Below, piece by piece: positions 7,811 through 15,957 of a stretch of DNA of 26,793 bases. How positions within the stretch are numbered: position 1 is the stretch's first letter; each line of letters opens with the position of its first letter. Position numbers and translations under genes: made by a program. Origin of the DNA: JAEZFI01 sp044508215 (GTDB lineage: Bacteria; Actinomycetota; Acidimicrobiia; Acidimicrobiales; Microtrichaceae). The notes under the pieces are model-generated. The model was given only the letters and a program-made list of their open reading frames with translations, was not told the origin of the DNA and searched no databases. The DNA lies in NCBI GenBank assembly GCA_044508215.1, contig JBIQID010000026.1, forward strand, positions 1-26,793, in the 5' to 3' direction.

Positions 7811-8768
7811 CTCCGTCGAGCCAGACCCGCGCCTGGCGTCGCCACTCCTCGGGCACCTGCTCCTCGCGCCGCTGCCGCGCCCGCTCCTCGTACCAGCGCG
7901 GGGCGAGCGACACCGCCACGAGCTTCCGCAACGACCCCAGCGACGGCCCGGCACGGAAGCTGCGGAACGCACGCCGGCGTGCCTGCGCGGGCGAACCGAG
8001 GAGGTCGGCGGTGAGGAGGCTCTGGTGGATCCGGCCCCAGTCGGGCTCGACCCCGAACCGCCGGTAGAGGTGGTCGTGCTTGGCGATCACCTTCGAGATC
8101 TCGCGCTCCATCCTGCCGGTGTCGGTGCTCATCGACTCGACCCCCGTGCGGTAGCCCACGAGCGGCTCGTCCAGCAGGTGCGGGGGAGCGGCCTCGAGCA
8201 GGCGGATGGCGTAGTCCCAGTCCTCGGCGGACGTGAGGGTCTCGTCATAGGGGCCGACCTGCTGGGCCAGCTCTCGCTCGACCAGCAGCCCCTGGCCGGC
8301 CGACGGGATGACGTTGACCTGGAGCAGCTCGGCCATCAGGCCACCCAGGGAAGGGCAGCGGACGTGCCCGATCACCCGGAGGTCGTCGTCGACGTCCACC
8401 CGCCCCGCGCACGACCAGCGCGCCTCGCCGGCCACGAGCGCCGCGTGCTGCCGCGCGAGCCGGTCGGGGGCGGTGAGGTCGTCGTCGTCGATCCACGCCA
8501 CGTAGCGGGCGGTGGACGCGTCGAACCCCGCGTTGCGGGCGCCCGAGAGCCCACGTGGCACGTCGTGGCGGACCACCCTGACGCCGTGTTCGGCGGCGTA
8601 CCGGGCGAGCAGGGCGGGCGTGTCGTCGCTCGACCCTTCGTCGACCACCACCACCTCGTAGCGGAGGCCGCCGTCGAGCGCGACGAGCTGGCGGAGCAGC
8701 CGGTCGAGGAGCGTCGAGCGGTTCCGGGTGGGGACCACCACGGCGACGTCGGGGGCCTCGCCGCTCAC
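7788..8768 (-). CDS. GT2 glycosyltransferase
   Basis: A 326-residue GT-A enzyme. VAVVVPTRNRSTLLDRLL opens the nucleotide-binding fold, VVVVDEGSSDDT forms the next strand and loop, GLSGARNAGFDAS follows, and AWIDDDDL (IDDDD at 93-97) gives the metal-binding acidic motif. SAEDWDYAIRL supplies the likely catalytic acidic region, as in many family 2 transferases. The last 80 residues are basic and helical. The GTG at 8768 is the likely start, with no strong ribosome site. The gene is antisense to its neighbours and its 3' end overlaps the preceding gene, so it needs its own promoter in the short gap 8769-8852. Confidence 0.85.
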   Translation of the reverse strand: MSGEAPDVAVVVPTRNRSTLLDRLLRQLVALDGGLRYEVVVVDEGSSDDTPALLARYAAEHGVRVVRHDVPRGLSGARNAGFDASTARYVAWIDDDDLTAPDRLARQHAALVAGEARWSCAGRVDVDDDLRVIGHVRCPSLGGLMAELLQVNVIPSAGQGLLVERELAQQVGPYDETLTSAEDWDYAIRLLEAAPPHLLDEPLVGYRTGVESMSTDTGRMEREISKVIAKHDHLYRRFGVEPDWGRIHQSLLTADLLGSPAQARRRAFRSFRAGPSLGSLRKLVAVSLAPRWYEERARQRREEQVPEEWRRQARVWLDGVSRPAAR

Positions 8769-8834
8769 GTCACGTCCGGTGCCACTGCTGAACCTCCGCC
8801 CGCGCCGTCAGCGGGTCCGACCATCTTGGCGGAC

Positions 8835-8840
8835 TACGCT
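8835..8840 (+). promoter_or_regulatory. candidate -10 box (TACGCT) for the WecG/TagA-type gene
   Basis: TACGCT ends 12 bases before the ATG at 8853 in the divergent 84-base gap. The leader would be about five bases long or absent. The hexamer equals those at 469 and 14403. Confidence 0.45.
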
Positions 8841-8852
8841 CCGGCGATCGCA

Positions 8853-9650
8853 ATGCTGCCCACTCGACGTCTCTTCGATCTCGACTTCGTGGCAGACGGG
8901 GACATCGAAGCCCTCGTCGAGGCGCTGCTCGACCAGGACCGGCGGGCACCCCACGGGTGGCGCTGCACGGTCACGCCGAACGTCGACCACCTGGTGCGCT
9001 ACGAGCGGAACCCGCTCGAGGCGGAGGTGGCGCGGGCGGCGACGGTCGTGCTGCCCGACGGCATGCCGATCGTGTGGGCCGGCAGGCTCCTCGGACGGCC
9101 GCTGGCGTCGCGCCTCACCGGCAGTGACCTCTTCGCCGCGCTTTGGCCCGAGCTGGCGGCCCGGTCGATCCCGGCGGTGGTGATCGCGTCCAGCGAGGAG
9201 GTCGCGGCGGGTCTCACGGCCGAGCACCCGGGAGCCCGGATGGTCGTCCCGCCCCGGTTCGAGGTGGACGACGAGGCGGCCGTCGACGCGCTGATCGACG
9301 AGGTGGTCGCGACCTCCGACGAGGTCGGCGCACGGTTCGTGGTGGTGGGCATCTCGATGCCGAAGCACCACCTCGTGGCGCACCACCTGGAGCGGCGGTG
9401 GCGGGACCGGGACTTCGTGCCGATGGTGATGCTGCTGGGCGCCTCGCCGAACTTCCACCTGGGGCTCACGCAGCGTTCACCCGAGTGGATGCAACGGTTC
9501 GGGCTGGAGTGGCTGCACCGCCTCGCGAGCGACCCGAAGCGGATGGCGCGGCGCTACCTGGTGGACGATCCGCGCTTCGTGGGCATCCTTTGGCGAGAGT
9601 GGAGGGCCGCTCGGAGCGGTCGACGGAACGAGGTGGGAACAGGTGGCTGA
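8853..9650 (+). CDS. WecG/TagA/CpsF family glycosyltransferase (GT26)
   Basis: The 265-residue protein follows the GT26 pattern: TPNVDHLVRYERN, the hallmark LPDGMPIVW with its conserved Asp, the RLTGSDLFAALWP region, then WMQRFGLEWLHRLASDPKRMARRYL at the C-terminus. Enzymes of this family add N-acetylmannosamine or its uronic acid to undecaprenyl-linked sugars at the inner membrane face. Two family motifs are altered: the usual G-x-PKQE is GISMPKHH, and the usual AxFDFxxG is ASPNFHLG. The donor may therefore differ, or the lineage may be divergent. The ATG at 8853 sits just after a TACGCT box. The downstream GT2 gene starts inside its last codons, showing coupling. Confidence 0.85.
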   Translation: MLPTRRLFDLDFVADGDIEALVEALLDQDRRAPHGWRCTVTPNVDHLVRYERNPLEAEVARAATVVLPDGMPIVWAGRLLGRPLASRLTGSDLFAALWPELAARSIPAVVIASSEEVAAGLTAEHPGARMVVPPRFEVDDEAAVDALIDEVVATSDEVGARFVVVGISMPKHHLVAHHLERRWRDRDFVPMVMLLGASPNFHLGLTQRSPEWMQRFGLEWLHRLASDPKRMARRYLVDDPRFVGILWREWRAARSGRRNEVGTGG

Positions 9651-10605
9651 GGTGGACGAGCGCGGTGCGGAGCCGGACGGCGGCGCATCGGGACGGGTCG
9701 ACGTGGCGGTCACCATGTGCACCCACAAGCGGCCGGAGGTCCTGCGGCGGCTGCTCGAGCGGCTGACCGAGGTGGCCGAGGCCGCGGCCGACGTCGCCCG
9801 GATCGGGGTCGCAGTGGTCGACGACGACCCTGCCGCCTCCGCGAAGGAAACCGCCGAGTCGATGTCCGACGCCTTCGAGCTGGGGCTCCGCTACGCGTGC
9901 ACCGGTTCGGGGAACATCTCGATCGCCCGCAACCGTGCCCTCGACCTGGGCTCGGAGGTGGGGGACTGGCTCGCCCTCATCGACGACGACTGCATGCCCG
10001 AGGTCCCCTGGGTCCGCGAGCTGCTGGCGGTGCAGGCCGCCACCGGCGCCGACTGCGTGTCGGGCGCGTGCGTCGACGACCCTCCGCCGGGCGCCCCGGC
10101 CTGGCTCTCCGACGAGCCGTTCCTCGACGAGCTGAGCACCGGCGTCGACGGCGAGGTGACCGACGAGGGCTACGTGAAGAACACGCTGGTCTCGGTGGAC
10201 TTCCTGCGCCGGCACGACATCCGCTTCGACGTGGCGCTCGGCGTCTCGAGCGGTGAGGACGCCATGTTCTTCCACGACCTGCACGCGGCAGGGGTGCACC
10301 GCCGGTTCGCTGCGAAGGCGCTGGTCCACGAGCAGGTGCCCCCGGCGAGGGCGACGCTGTCGTACCAGCTGCGCCGCCGCTTCTGGTACGGGAACACGGA
10401 GGCCGTGACCTCGGTGCAGAGCGGCACGAGGTCGCGGCTGCGGATGGTGGCCAGCGGGGCGAAGAAGCTGGTCGAGGGGCTGCTGTGGCCGCTGCGCCGG
10501 CTGGCGTCCCGGCAGTCGCCCCAGTGGCGCTTCGCCCTCTCGGAGGTGCTGCGAGGGATCGGCCGGGTGCTCGGCGGCGTCGGCTACAAGGTCGACCACC
10601 TGTAG
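9643..10605 (+). CDS. GT2 glycosyltransferase
   Basis: A 320-residue GT-A protein. VDVAVTMCTHKRPEVLRRLLERL (from residue 19) starts the fold; VAVVDDDP, then GNISIARNRALD and LALIDDDCMPE (IDDD at 113-116) give the donor and metal site. GEDAMFFHDLHAAG is the likely acceptor/catalytic region, and a basic stretch (QLRRRFWYGN) follows near residue 245. The GTG at 9643 overlaps the preceding stop by eight bases and has GAGGTGGGAA upstream. It is the last plus-strand gene of this block, 40 bases from the end of the convergent flippase gene. The sugar it transfers is not known. Confidence 0.85.
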   Translation: MAEVDERGAEPDGGASGRVDVAVTMCTHKRPEVLRRLLERLTEVAEAAADVARIGVAVVDDDPAASAKETAESMSDAFELGLRYACTGSGNISIARNRALDLGSEVGDWLALIDDDCMPEVPWVRELLAVQAATGADCVSGACVDDPPPGAPAWLSDEPFLDELSTGVDGEVTDEGYVKNTLVSVDFLRRHDIRFDVALGVSSGEDAMFFHDLHAAGVHRRFAAKALVHEQVPPARATLSYQLRRRFWYGNTEAVTSVQSGTRSRLRMVASGAKKLVEGLLWPLRRLASRQSPQWRFALSEVLRGIGRVLGGVGYKVDHL

Positions 10606-10645
10606 CGCTGGGACGCAGCCGGCCAGCCGACCAGTCGCCGGTGGC

Positions 10646-12007
10646 TCAGGGGACCGCGGGCTCCTCCGCCTGCCGGTCGTCGAGGCCTTCGTCGTCCGGG
10701 TCGTCGAGACCTGCGTCGGCAGCCGCTGCCAGCTCGGCGTCGAGCTCTCGGTCGGCCTTCCGCTGGCACACGACGAGCGCCGACCAGGTCATCACCACCG
10801 ACAGCGCCTCGCTCAGCACGGTGGCCAGCGCGGCGCCCTCCCAGCCCATGATCGGCACGAGCACGATGTAGAGCACGAGCGCGCCCGCAGCGTTGATCGC
10901 GATGAGGATCGTGCGCAGCGTCACCTTGTTCAGGCCCATGAGGGCGTTGATCGAGCAGCTGCCCACGGCCCGGAGGAGCACGATCGGCGACAGGATCCGG
11001 ACCATCTGGATCGAGCCCTCGAAGTCCTTGCCGACCACGATCGGGAGGAGCGGCGCCGCCACGATGACCCCGATCGCGAACACCACTCCATAGATGCCGC
11101 CCACCATGGCGTAGCGGGTGGCGCGCCGCAGGTGCTGGCCCCGCAGGCCGTCCTCGTGGTGGAGGAACCGGGTGTGGGTCGCCTGGATGACGCTGCCCAC
11201 CGGCACGAGGCCCAACTGGATGATGCGGTAGGCGGCGGCGTAGAGGCCGGTGTCGACGACGAGCTTGTTGGCGGCGAGCACGAGCTTGTCGCCCTCGTTG
11301 CCCAGCGCGTCCGCGGAGATCCCCGCCGAGTAGACGAGGTTCGTGCGGAGGTGCGCCCCGTGGATGCGGCCCGGCACGAACTCGAACCCCAGCCGCCGGC
11401 CCACGACCCTGAGCGAGGCGAGCCCCACCACCGTGGTCACCACGAACATCGACACGGCGAGCGACCCGATCGTGAGCGAGTCGGTCGCGAAGAGCACCGA
11501 CAGCACCACGATGCGTGCCACCAGCACCACGACGCGGATGCGAGCCGACGCCGCGAAGGTGCTGGTCGCCTGCACGGTGGTGGCGGCCACGTGGACGATC
11601 GGCATCGTCACGAACTCGGTGACGAGGATCGCCGCCATCGCCACCACCGCGACGCCCTCGACGATCCACAGCGCGGCCCCCATGCCGATCGCCGTGAGCG
11701 CCACGCCGAACGCGAGCGACAGCGAGAGGCACGAGCGTGCGGTCCGCGCCACGTCCTCGCGCTCGCGGACCACGTGCTGGAGGAGGGCGAGCGTGACGCC
11801 GGAGGCGGCGAGGGTCACGAGAGGACCGACGATCGCGTAGAGCGAGGCGTACGCGCCGTAGCCACCCGGCCCGAGCGAGCGCCCGAGGAACGCGAAGGAG
11901 AGGAAGGTGCCCACCAGGGTCACCGTCTCGGTGACGAGGCCCCAGAAGGACTCGCTGGCGAGATCGGCCCCGCGGACGGACTTCAGCCGGGTCAGGAGGG
12001 TCGCCAC
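10646..12007 (-). CDS. Wzx-type polysaccharide flippase (MOP superfamily)
   Basis: A 453-residue protein with about twelve to fourteen hydrophobic helices. It opens ESFWGLVTETVTLVGTFLSFAFLGRSLGPGGYGAYASLYAIVG, the typical first two helices of polysaccharide transport proteins in the MOP/MVF superfamily. It would flip the undecaprenyl-linked repeat unit across the membrane. The C-terminus is an acidic cytoplasmic tail (LDDPDDEGLDDRQAEEPAVP). The start is GTG at 12007, without an evident ribosome site. The gene diverges from the initiating sugar transferase gene, so their shared gap is likely to control both ends of the pathway. Confidence 0.87.
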   Translation of the reverse strand: MATLLTRLKSVRGADLASESFWGLVTETVTLVGTFLSFAFLGRSLGPGGYGAYASLYAIVGPLVTLAASGVTLALLQHVVREREDVARTARSCLSLSLAFGVALTAIGMGAALWIVEGVAVVAMAAILVTEFVTMPIVHVAATTVQATSTFAASARIRVVVLVARIVVLSVLFATDSLTIGSLAVSMFVVTTVVGLASLRVVGRRLGFEFVPGRIHGAHLRTNLVYSAGISADALGNEGDKLVLAANKLVVDTGLYAAAYRIIQLGLVPVGSVIQATHTRFLHHEDGLRGQHLRRATRYAMVGGIYGVVFAIGVIVAAPLLPIVVGKDFEGSIQMVRILSPIVLLRAVGSCSINALMGLNKVTLRTILIAINAAGALVLYIVLVPIMGWEGAALATVLSEALSVVMTWSALVVCQRKADRELDAELAAAADAGLDDPDDEGLDDRQAEEPAVP

Positions 12008-12072
12008 TGCGGCTCAGTTGTACCGCAACCGCTCGATGTTGCAGCTGACCGTGGGCCGTCCGCACCTACCTC

Positions 12073-12163
12073 TTGGGCGGCATCACCCAATTCGGCATGA
12101 ACAGGGTCGACATCTCGCGCCGGGTCATGCCAACATGCCTCCTGATCTACCTGGCGGGTAGAT
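12073..12163. promoter_or_regulatory. cluster of inverted repeats in the flippase / sugar-transferase promoter gap
   Basis: The 293-base gap 12008-12300 has three inverted repeats: TTGGG (12073-12077) with CCCAA (12086-12090); GGCATGA (12094-12100) with TCATGCC (12125-12131); and ATCTACC (12145-12151) with GGTAGAT (12157-12163), the last with a 5-base centre. They lie between divergent start codons and may be operators. The rest of the gap shows no clear feature apart from the ribosome site GGAGGAG at 12286-12292. Confidence 0.4.
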
Positions 12164-12300
12164 GGCTGGCGGAATCCTGGGGATGATGTCGGCGACCTCC
12201 CAACGCGCTGGAGCGTGACGAGGTCGCCGCAGAGACCCCGGTACCCCGACAGCTCGGACGAGTTGGTCGCCGAGGCGACCAGGCTGGAGGAGCAGGCGGA

Positions 12301-13830
12301 GTGGCGGCGGCGGTGTGGGACGGTCCGACGACTTCGGCCATCACGTTGAACGTCGTCTTCTCCGAGGAGGGGGGCCACCTCGAGGCCGCGCGCCAGGAGG
12401 TCGAGGCGCTCGAGCGCGGTGCCAGCGGCGAGGCGCTCCGCCGCCGTCTCGTCCTGGTCGACGTCGCGATGGCCACGATCGCCTGGGTCGCCACCATCGG
12501 CAGCCCGCTGCGCCCCGAACCGCTCGACTACCGCTGGTGGGCGGTCGGCGCCGCGCTGGCGGGCATCACCGTGCTGCTCGTCATCGCCTCGGGCCTCCAC
12601 CGGGCCAGGGTGGCGAGCCTGCGCTCCACCGAGGTGGTCCGCCTGGCGTACGTCAGCGTGGCGGTCGGGTTGGTGGGAGCGACGCTCGCGTCGACCCTGC
12701 AGCTCGACAGCGAGTCGGTCCCGCTCGTGGGCGCCGCCTTCGGCTTCCTGCTCCTGGCAGGCGGCCGGTCGATGTTCCGCAACTGGCTGCTCGCCCAGCG
12801 CGCGACCGGCAAGCGGCTCCGCGCCGTGGTCATCGTGGGTGCCGACGACGAGGCCCGGCGGATGGCCGACCACCTCGCCGAGTACCCCCAGATCGGGTAC
12901 AAGGTCGTGGGCTTCCTGCGGTCCGTCGAGGACGGCGCCGTGACCGTCGGCCCCGTGCTCGGCAAGGCGTCAGAGGCCGCCTCGGTCATGGGTGCCGTCG
13001 GCGTCCGGGGCGCGATCGTGGTCCCCGGTGCCCTCACGGCCGACGAGTGCGACGGGGTCATCGGCGACCTGCTGGCGCACCGGATCCACGTGCACCTGGC
13101 TCCTGGCATCCGTGGCGTCGACAGCCGGCGCCTCCGCTCGTCGCCCATGGGGCACGAGCCGCTGCTGTACCTCGAGCCCTCGGGTGGCAGCGCGCCGCAC
13201 TACGCGCCGCTGCGCCGGGTGATCGACGTGGTGGGCGCCACCATCGGCCTCGTCCTCACGGCGCCCGTCGTGGCCCTGATCGCGATCGCCATCAAGCTGA
13301 CCGACGGCGGGCCGGTGCTGTTCAAGCAGGAACGTGCCGGCATGAACGGCCGCCCGTTCATGCTCCTCAAGCTCCGGAGCATGTCCGTGGACGCCGAGGA
13401 CCGCCTCGACGAGATCAAGGCGCTGAACGAGCGCGAGGGCGGCCCGCTCTTCAAGCTCGACAGCGACCCCCGGGTGACCCGCGTCGGTGCGCTCATCCGG
13501 GCCACGAGCATCGACGAGATCCCCCAGCTGATCAACGTGCTGCGGGGCGAGATGAGCCTGGTCGGCCCCCGTCCGGCGATCATCTCCGAGACCCAGGAGT
13601 TCGACGACGAGCTGCTGGTCCGCCAGGAGGTGCGCCCCGGCGTCACCGGGCTCTGGCAGGTGGAGGCCCGCGACAACCCGTCGTTCAACGCCTACCGCTA
13701 CCTCGACGTCTTCTACGTGGAGAACCAGTCGCTCTCGCTCGACATCACGATCCTGATGGCCACGTTCCGGGCCGTCGCCCGCTCGTTCGCACGGGCGTTC
13801 AAGGCTCGGATGCCGAGCCGCGCCGCCTGA
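12301..13830 (+). CDS. polyprenyl-phosphate sugar-1-phosphate transferase (initiating, WcaJ/WbaP type)
   Basis: A 509-residue protein with the full polyprenyl glycosylphosphotransferase layout: four hydrophobic helices (about 52-160), a Rossmann-like middle (RAVVIVGADDEARRMADHL, 174-192), one helix (RRVIDVVGATIGLVLTAPVVALIAIAIK, 305-332), then the catalytic cytoplasmic domain. Motifs include GPVLFKQERAG (337-347), FMLLKLRSMSVDAE, TSIDEIPQLINVLRGEMSLVGPRP and PGVTGLWQVEAR. It transfers a sugar phosphate to undecaprenyl phosphate, the first step of repeat-unit assembly. The GTG at 12301 is firmly set by GGAGGAG eight bases upstream. The protein is slightly longer than usual because of a 45-residue acidic N-terminus. 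Its stop lies within a terminator-like hairpin before convergent smpB. Confidence 0.92.
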   Translation: MAAAVWDGPTTSAITLNVVFSEEGGHLEAARQEVEALERGASGEALRRRLVLVDVAMATIAWVATIGSPLRPEPLDYRWWAVGAALAGITVLLVIASGLHRARVASLRSTEVVRLAYVSVAVGLVGATLASTLQLDSESVPLVGAAFGFLLLAGGRSMFRNWLLAQRATGKRLRAVVIVGADDEARRMADHLAEYPQIGYKVVGFLRSVEDGAVTVGPVLGKASEAASVMGAVGVRGAIVVPGALTADECDGVIGDLLAHRIHVHLAPGIRGVDSRRLRSSPMGHEPLLYLEPSGGSAPHYAPLRRVIDVVGATIGLVLTAPVVALIAIAIKLTDGGPVLFKQERAGMNGRPFMLLKLRSMSVDAEDRLDEIKALNEREGGPLFKLDSDPRVTRVGALIRATSIDEIPQLINVLRGEMSLVGPRPAIISETQEFDDELLVRQEVRPGVTGLWQVEARDNPSFNAYRYLDVFYVENQSLSLDITILMATFRAVARSFARAFKARMPSRAA

Positions 13831-13842
13831 GGGCGGCTGCGG
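13818..13842. terminator. bidirectional hairpin between the sugar transferase gene and smpB
   Basis: GCCGCC (13822-13827) pairs with GGCGGC (13832-13837) over a TGAG loop; after a one-base bulge four more pairs extend the stem (CCGC with GCGG). It includes the stop codon of the sugar transferase gene and lies just outside the end of smpB. There is no T-run, as usual in such GC-rich genomes. Confidence 0.5.
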
Positions 13843-14325
13843 TCACCACTGCTTGGCAGCCCGGCCCATCTCGCGCTGAGCCTCCCGCTCGGCGTCGCGC
13901 CGTGCGATGTCCTGGCGCTTGTCGACGTTGCGCTTGGGCTTGCCGATCCCGATCTCGACCTTGACCCTGCCGTCCTTGAAGTAGAGGCGCATCGGGAGGA
14001 GCGAGAGCCGCTCCTGTTGCATCCTCAGGGCGATGCGGTCCAGCTCCCGGCGGTGGAGCAGGAGCTTCCGCACCCGCAGCGGTTCGTGCCCGCTGTGGCC
14101 CTGGCTGTGGCTGTAGGGCGCGATGTGCAGGTTGTGCAGCCACATCTCGCCGTCCCGCATCTGGCCGAACGCCTCGGCGAGCTGGGCCTTCGACTCGCGA
14201 AGCGCCTTCACCTCGGACCCGCGCAGGACGATGCCCGCCTCGATCGTGTCCTCGATCGTGAAGTTGTGGCGGACGGAGCGGTTGGTGGCGATGGTCACTG
14301 TGCCGTCGTCGGGTCGCTTCGCCAT
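13843..14325 (-). CDS. smpB: SmpB, tmRNA-binding protein
   Basis: The 160-residue protein carries the SmpB signature: ATNRSVRHNFTIEDTIEAGIVLRGSEVKALRESK, then NLHIAPYSHSQGHSGHEPLRVRKLLLHRREL, then LSLLPMRLYFKDGRVKVEIGIGKPKRNVDKRQDIARRDAEREA. SmpB carries tmRNA into stalled ribosomes for trans-translation. The length is normal, and the C-terminal basic tail (DIARRDAEREAQREMGRAAKQW), which enters the mRNA channel, is complete. The ATG at 14325 stands 10 bases after a TAACCT box. It is a housekeeping gene flanked on both sides by polysaccharide genes; no tmRNA gene was found beside it. Confidence 0.95.
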   Translation of the reverse strand: MAKRPDDGTVTIATNRSVRHNFTIEDTIEAGIVLRGSEVKALRESKAQLAEAFGQMRDGEMWLHNLHIAPYSHSQGHSGHEPLRVRKLLLHRRELDRIALRMQQERLSLLPMRLYFKDGRVKVEIGIGKPKRNVDKRQDIARRDAEREAQREMGRAAKQW

Positions 14326-14335
14326 AGGGCCGCTG

Positions 14336-14341
14336 AGGTTA
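14336..14341 (-). promoter_or_regulatory. candidate -10 box (TAACCT) for smpB
   Basis: TAACCT reads on the minus strand and ends 10 bases before the ATG at 14325, implying a very short leader. It lies in the divergent gap shared with the fucose synthase gene. Confidence 0.35.
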
Positions 14342-14402
14342 CCCCGGCCTCCCCGGACCTCCTCGGGGCGGGCTCTGCGGAGGGACCGGTCACGTCGAGG
14401 GC

Positions 14403-14408
14403 TACGCT
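14403..14408 (+). promoter_or_regulatory. candidate -10 box (TACGCT) for the GDP-L-fucose synthase gene
   Basis: TACGCT lies 58 bases before the ATG at 14467, which has its own ribosome site (GGAG with 7-8 base spacing). A leader of about 50 bases would result. Confidence 0.4.
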
Positions 14409-14466
14409 CGATCCGAGCCGCAGCCCGCCTGCGCGGGCACACGACCTCCAGAGGACGGAGACCGCA

Positions 14467-15450
14467 ATGGACACGTCGACGGCGATGCCACGCGATGCAC
14501 GGATCTTCGTGGCCGGGCACCGGGGCCTGGTCGGATCGGCGATCGTCCGCCGCCTCGAGGCCGAGGGAGCGTCCAACGTGATGGTCGCCACCCGCGACCA
14601 GCTCGACCTCCGCGACCAGGCGGCGGTGAACTACTGGTTCCGAGCGAACCGCCCCGAGTACGTGATCCTGGCCGCCGGGACGGTCGGCGGGATCATGGCG
14701 AACAGCACCCGCCCGGCCGAGTTCATCTACGACAACCTGATGATGCACGGCACGGTGGTCGAGGCGGCGCACACCTACGGCGTCGAGAAGCTGCTGTACC
14801 TCGGTTCCAGCTGCATCTACCCGCGGCTCGCCCCGCAGCCGATCCCCGAGGACGCGCTCCTCACCGGCGAGCTCGAGCCCACGAACGAGGCCTACGCCAT
14901 CGCGAAGATCGCCGGCATCAAGCTGTGCCAGGCGTACCGCCGCCAGTTCGGGAGCCGCTTCATCTCGGCGATGCCCACGAACCTCTACGGCCCGGGCGAC
15001 AACTTCGACCTCGAGTCCAGCCACGTGCTCCCGGCGATGATCCGGAAGTTCCACGACGCGAAGCTCACCGGTGCCCCGAGCGTCACCATCTGGGGCACCG
15101 GCAGCCCGCGCCGCGAGTTCCTCCACGTCGACGACCTCGCCGAGGCGTGCATCTTCCTCATGGACCACTACGAGGACGAGCTGCACATCAACGTCGGTAC
15201 GGGTGTCGACCTGTCGATCCTCGAGCTGGCAGAGACCGTCCGCGACATCGTCCACGCAGACGCCGAGATCGAGCTCGACACCTCCAAGCCCGACGGCACG
15301 CCGCGGAAGCTGCTCGACGTGTCGCGCCTCCACGAGCTGGGGTGGCGGCACCACATCGAGCTGCGCGAGGGCATCGAGCAGACCTACGCCTGGTTCCTCG
15401 AGCACATCGACGACGCCCGCGGCGTGCAGCGCGTCGCGGTGGCCTCCTGA
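14467..15450 (+). CDS. fcl: GDP-L-fucose synthase
   Basis: A 327-residue extended short-chain dehydrogenase. GHRGLVGSA (17-25) is the NADP-binding glycine motif; YLGSSCIYPR gives the catalytic Ser region, and YAIAK (Tyr143, Lys147) is the active-site pair. VGGIMANSTRPAEFIYDNLMMH and FGSRFISAMPTNLYGPGDNFD are family-typical. It reduces GDP-4-keto-6-deoxymannose to GDP-L-fucose through epimerisation and reduction. The partner GDP-mannose dehydratase (gmd) is not in this window. The ATG at 14467 has GACGGAG upstream. It supplies a donor sugar for the polysaccharide locus. The next gene, mec, begins 11 bases after its stop, so they may be co-transcribed despite unrelated roles. Confidence 0.93.
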   Translation: MDTSTAMPRDARIFVAGHRGLVGSAIVRRLEAEGASNVMVATRDQLDLRDQAAVNYWFRANRPEYVILAAGTVGGIMANSTRPAEFIYDNLMMHGTVVEAAHTYGVEKLLYLGSSCIYPRLAPQPIPEDALLTGELEPTNEAYAIAKIAGIKLCQAYRRQFGSRFISAMPTNLYGPGDNFDLESSHVLPAMIRKFHDAKLTGAPSVTIWGTGSPRREFLHVDDLAEACIFLMDHYEDELHINVGTGVDLSILELAETVRDIVHADAEIELDTSKPDGTPRKLLDVSRLHELGWRHHIELREGIEQTYAWFLEHIDDARGVQRVAVAS

Positions 15451-15461
15451 GCACGCGCGCC

Positions 15462-15872
15462 GTGCTGCGGCTCAGCGAGTCGGCCTGGGCCGGGATCATC
15501 GCCCACTCGTACGACGGGCTGCCGAACGAGGCGTGCGGGCTCCTCGTGGGGTCCCTGGCCGAGGGCACCGCCCCTCGCTTCGAGCCGTGCCGCAACGCGG
15601 CCGAGAGCAGCCGGGTGTACACCATCGACAGCCGTGACCACTTCCGCGTGTACCGGGAGACCGAGGACGCTGGCATCGACATCGTGGGGGTGGTGCACAG
15701 CCACACGCACACCGAGGCGTACCCGTCGCCCACGGACGTGGAGCAGGCACCCGACCCCGAGTGGCACTACGTGATCGTGTCGCTGCGCCAGGAAGCACCG
15801 GTGGTGCGCAGCTTCCGCATCGTCGACGGGGCGATCACCGAGGAACCGCTCGAGGTCGACCCGGACCTGTAG
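15462..15872 (+). CDS. mec: Mec-type JAMM metallopeptidase (CysO-cysteine peptidase)
   Basis: A 136-residue MPN/JAMM protein with all zinc and catalytic residues: Glu23 in NEACGLLVG, and HSH at 79-81 followed by seven residues, Ser89, two residues and Asp92. Its sequence follows M. tuberculosis Mec (Rv1334) closely as I remember it, especially the TEAYPSPTDV segment and the end FRIVDGAITEEPLEV. Mec releases cysteine from the thiocarboxylated sulfur carrier CysO after CysM has joined it there. The GTG at 15462 gives the normal length; the frame is open upstream, where a CTG at 15447 would overlap the fcl stop. The cysM gene follows after 85 bases, but cysO, normally between them, is absent. 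Confidence 0.88.
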   Translation: MLRLSESAWAGIIAHSYDGLPNEACGLLVGSLAEGTAPRFEPCRNAAESSRVYTIDSRDHFRVYRETEDAGIDIVGVVHSHTHTEAYPSPTDVEQAPDPEWHYVIVSLRQEAPVVRSFRIVDGAITEEPLEVDPDL

Positions 15873-15914
15873 CGCTCCGCACGGCCGCAGTGGGGAGCCG
15901 CCCGGCCAAACCCC

Positions 15915-15920
15915 TACTGT
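15915..15920 (+). promoter_or_regulatory. candidate -10 box (TACTGT) for cysM
   Basis: TACTGT lies 37 bases before the cysM ATG at 15958. The leader that follows contains a C-rich run and no strong ribosome site. Confidence 0.35.
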
Positions 15921-15957
15921 GGAGGTCGGGATTTCCCCCGACCCCCCCGGATCACCG

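Noticed and set aside
12097..12186. A 29-codon frame (MNRVDISRRVMPTCLLIYLAG and on) before the sugar transferase gene.
   Set aside because: It has no ribosome site and overlaps the inverted repeats; a leader peptide is possible but nothing beyond an open frame supports it.
13831..14466. A tmRNA gene (ssrA) beside smpB.
   Set aside because: The flanking sequence is fully used by the sugar transferase, smpB and the short gap to fcl; no tRNA-like acceptor or tag frame is seen.
15873..15957. A hidden cysO gene between mec and cysM.
   Set aside because: The 85-base gap is too short for a ThiS-fold protein and shows no frame ending in a GG motif.
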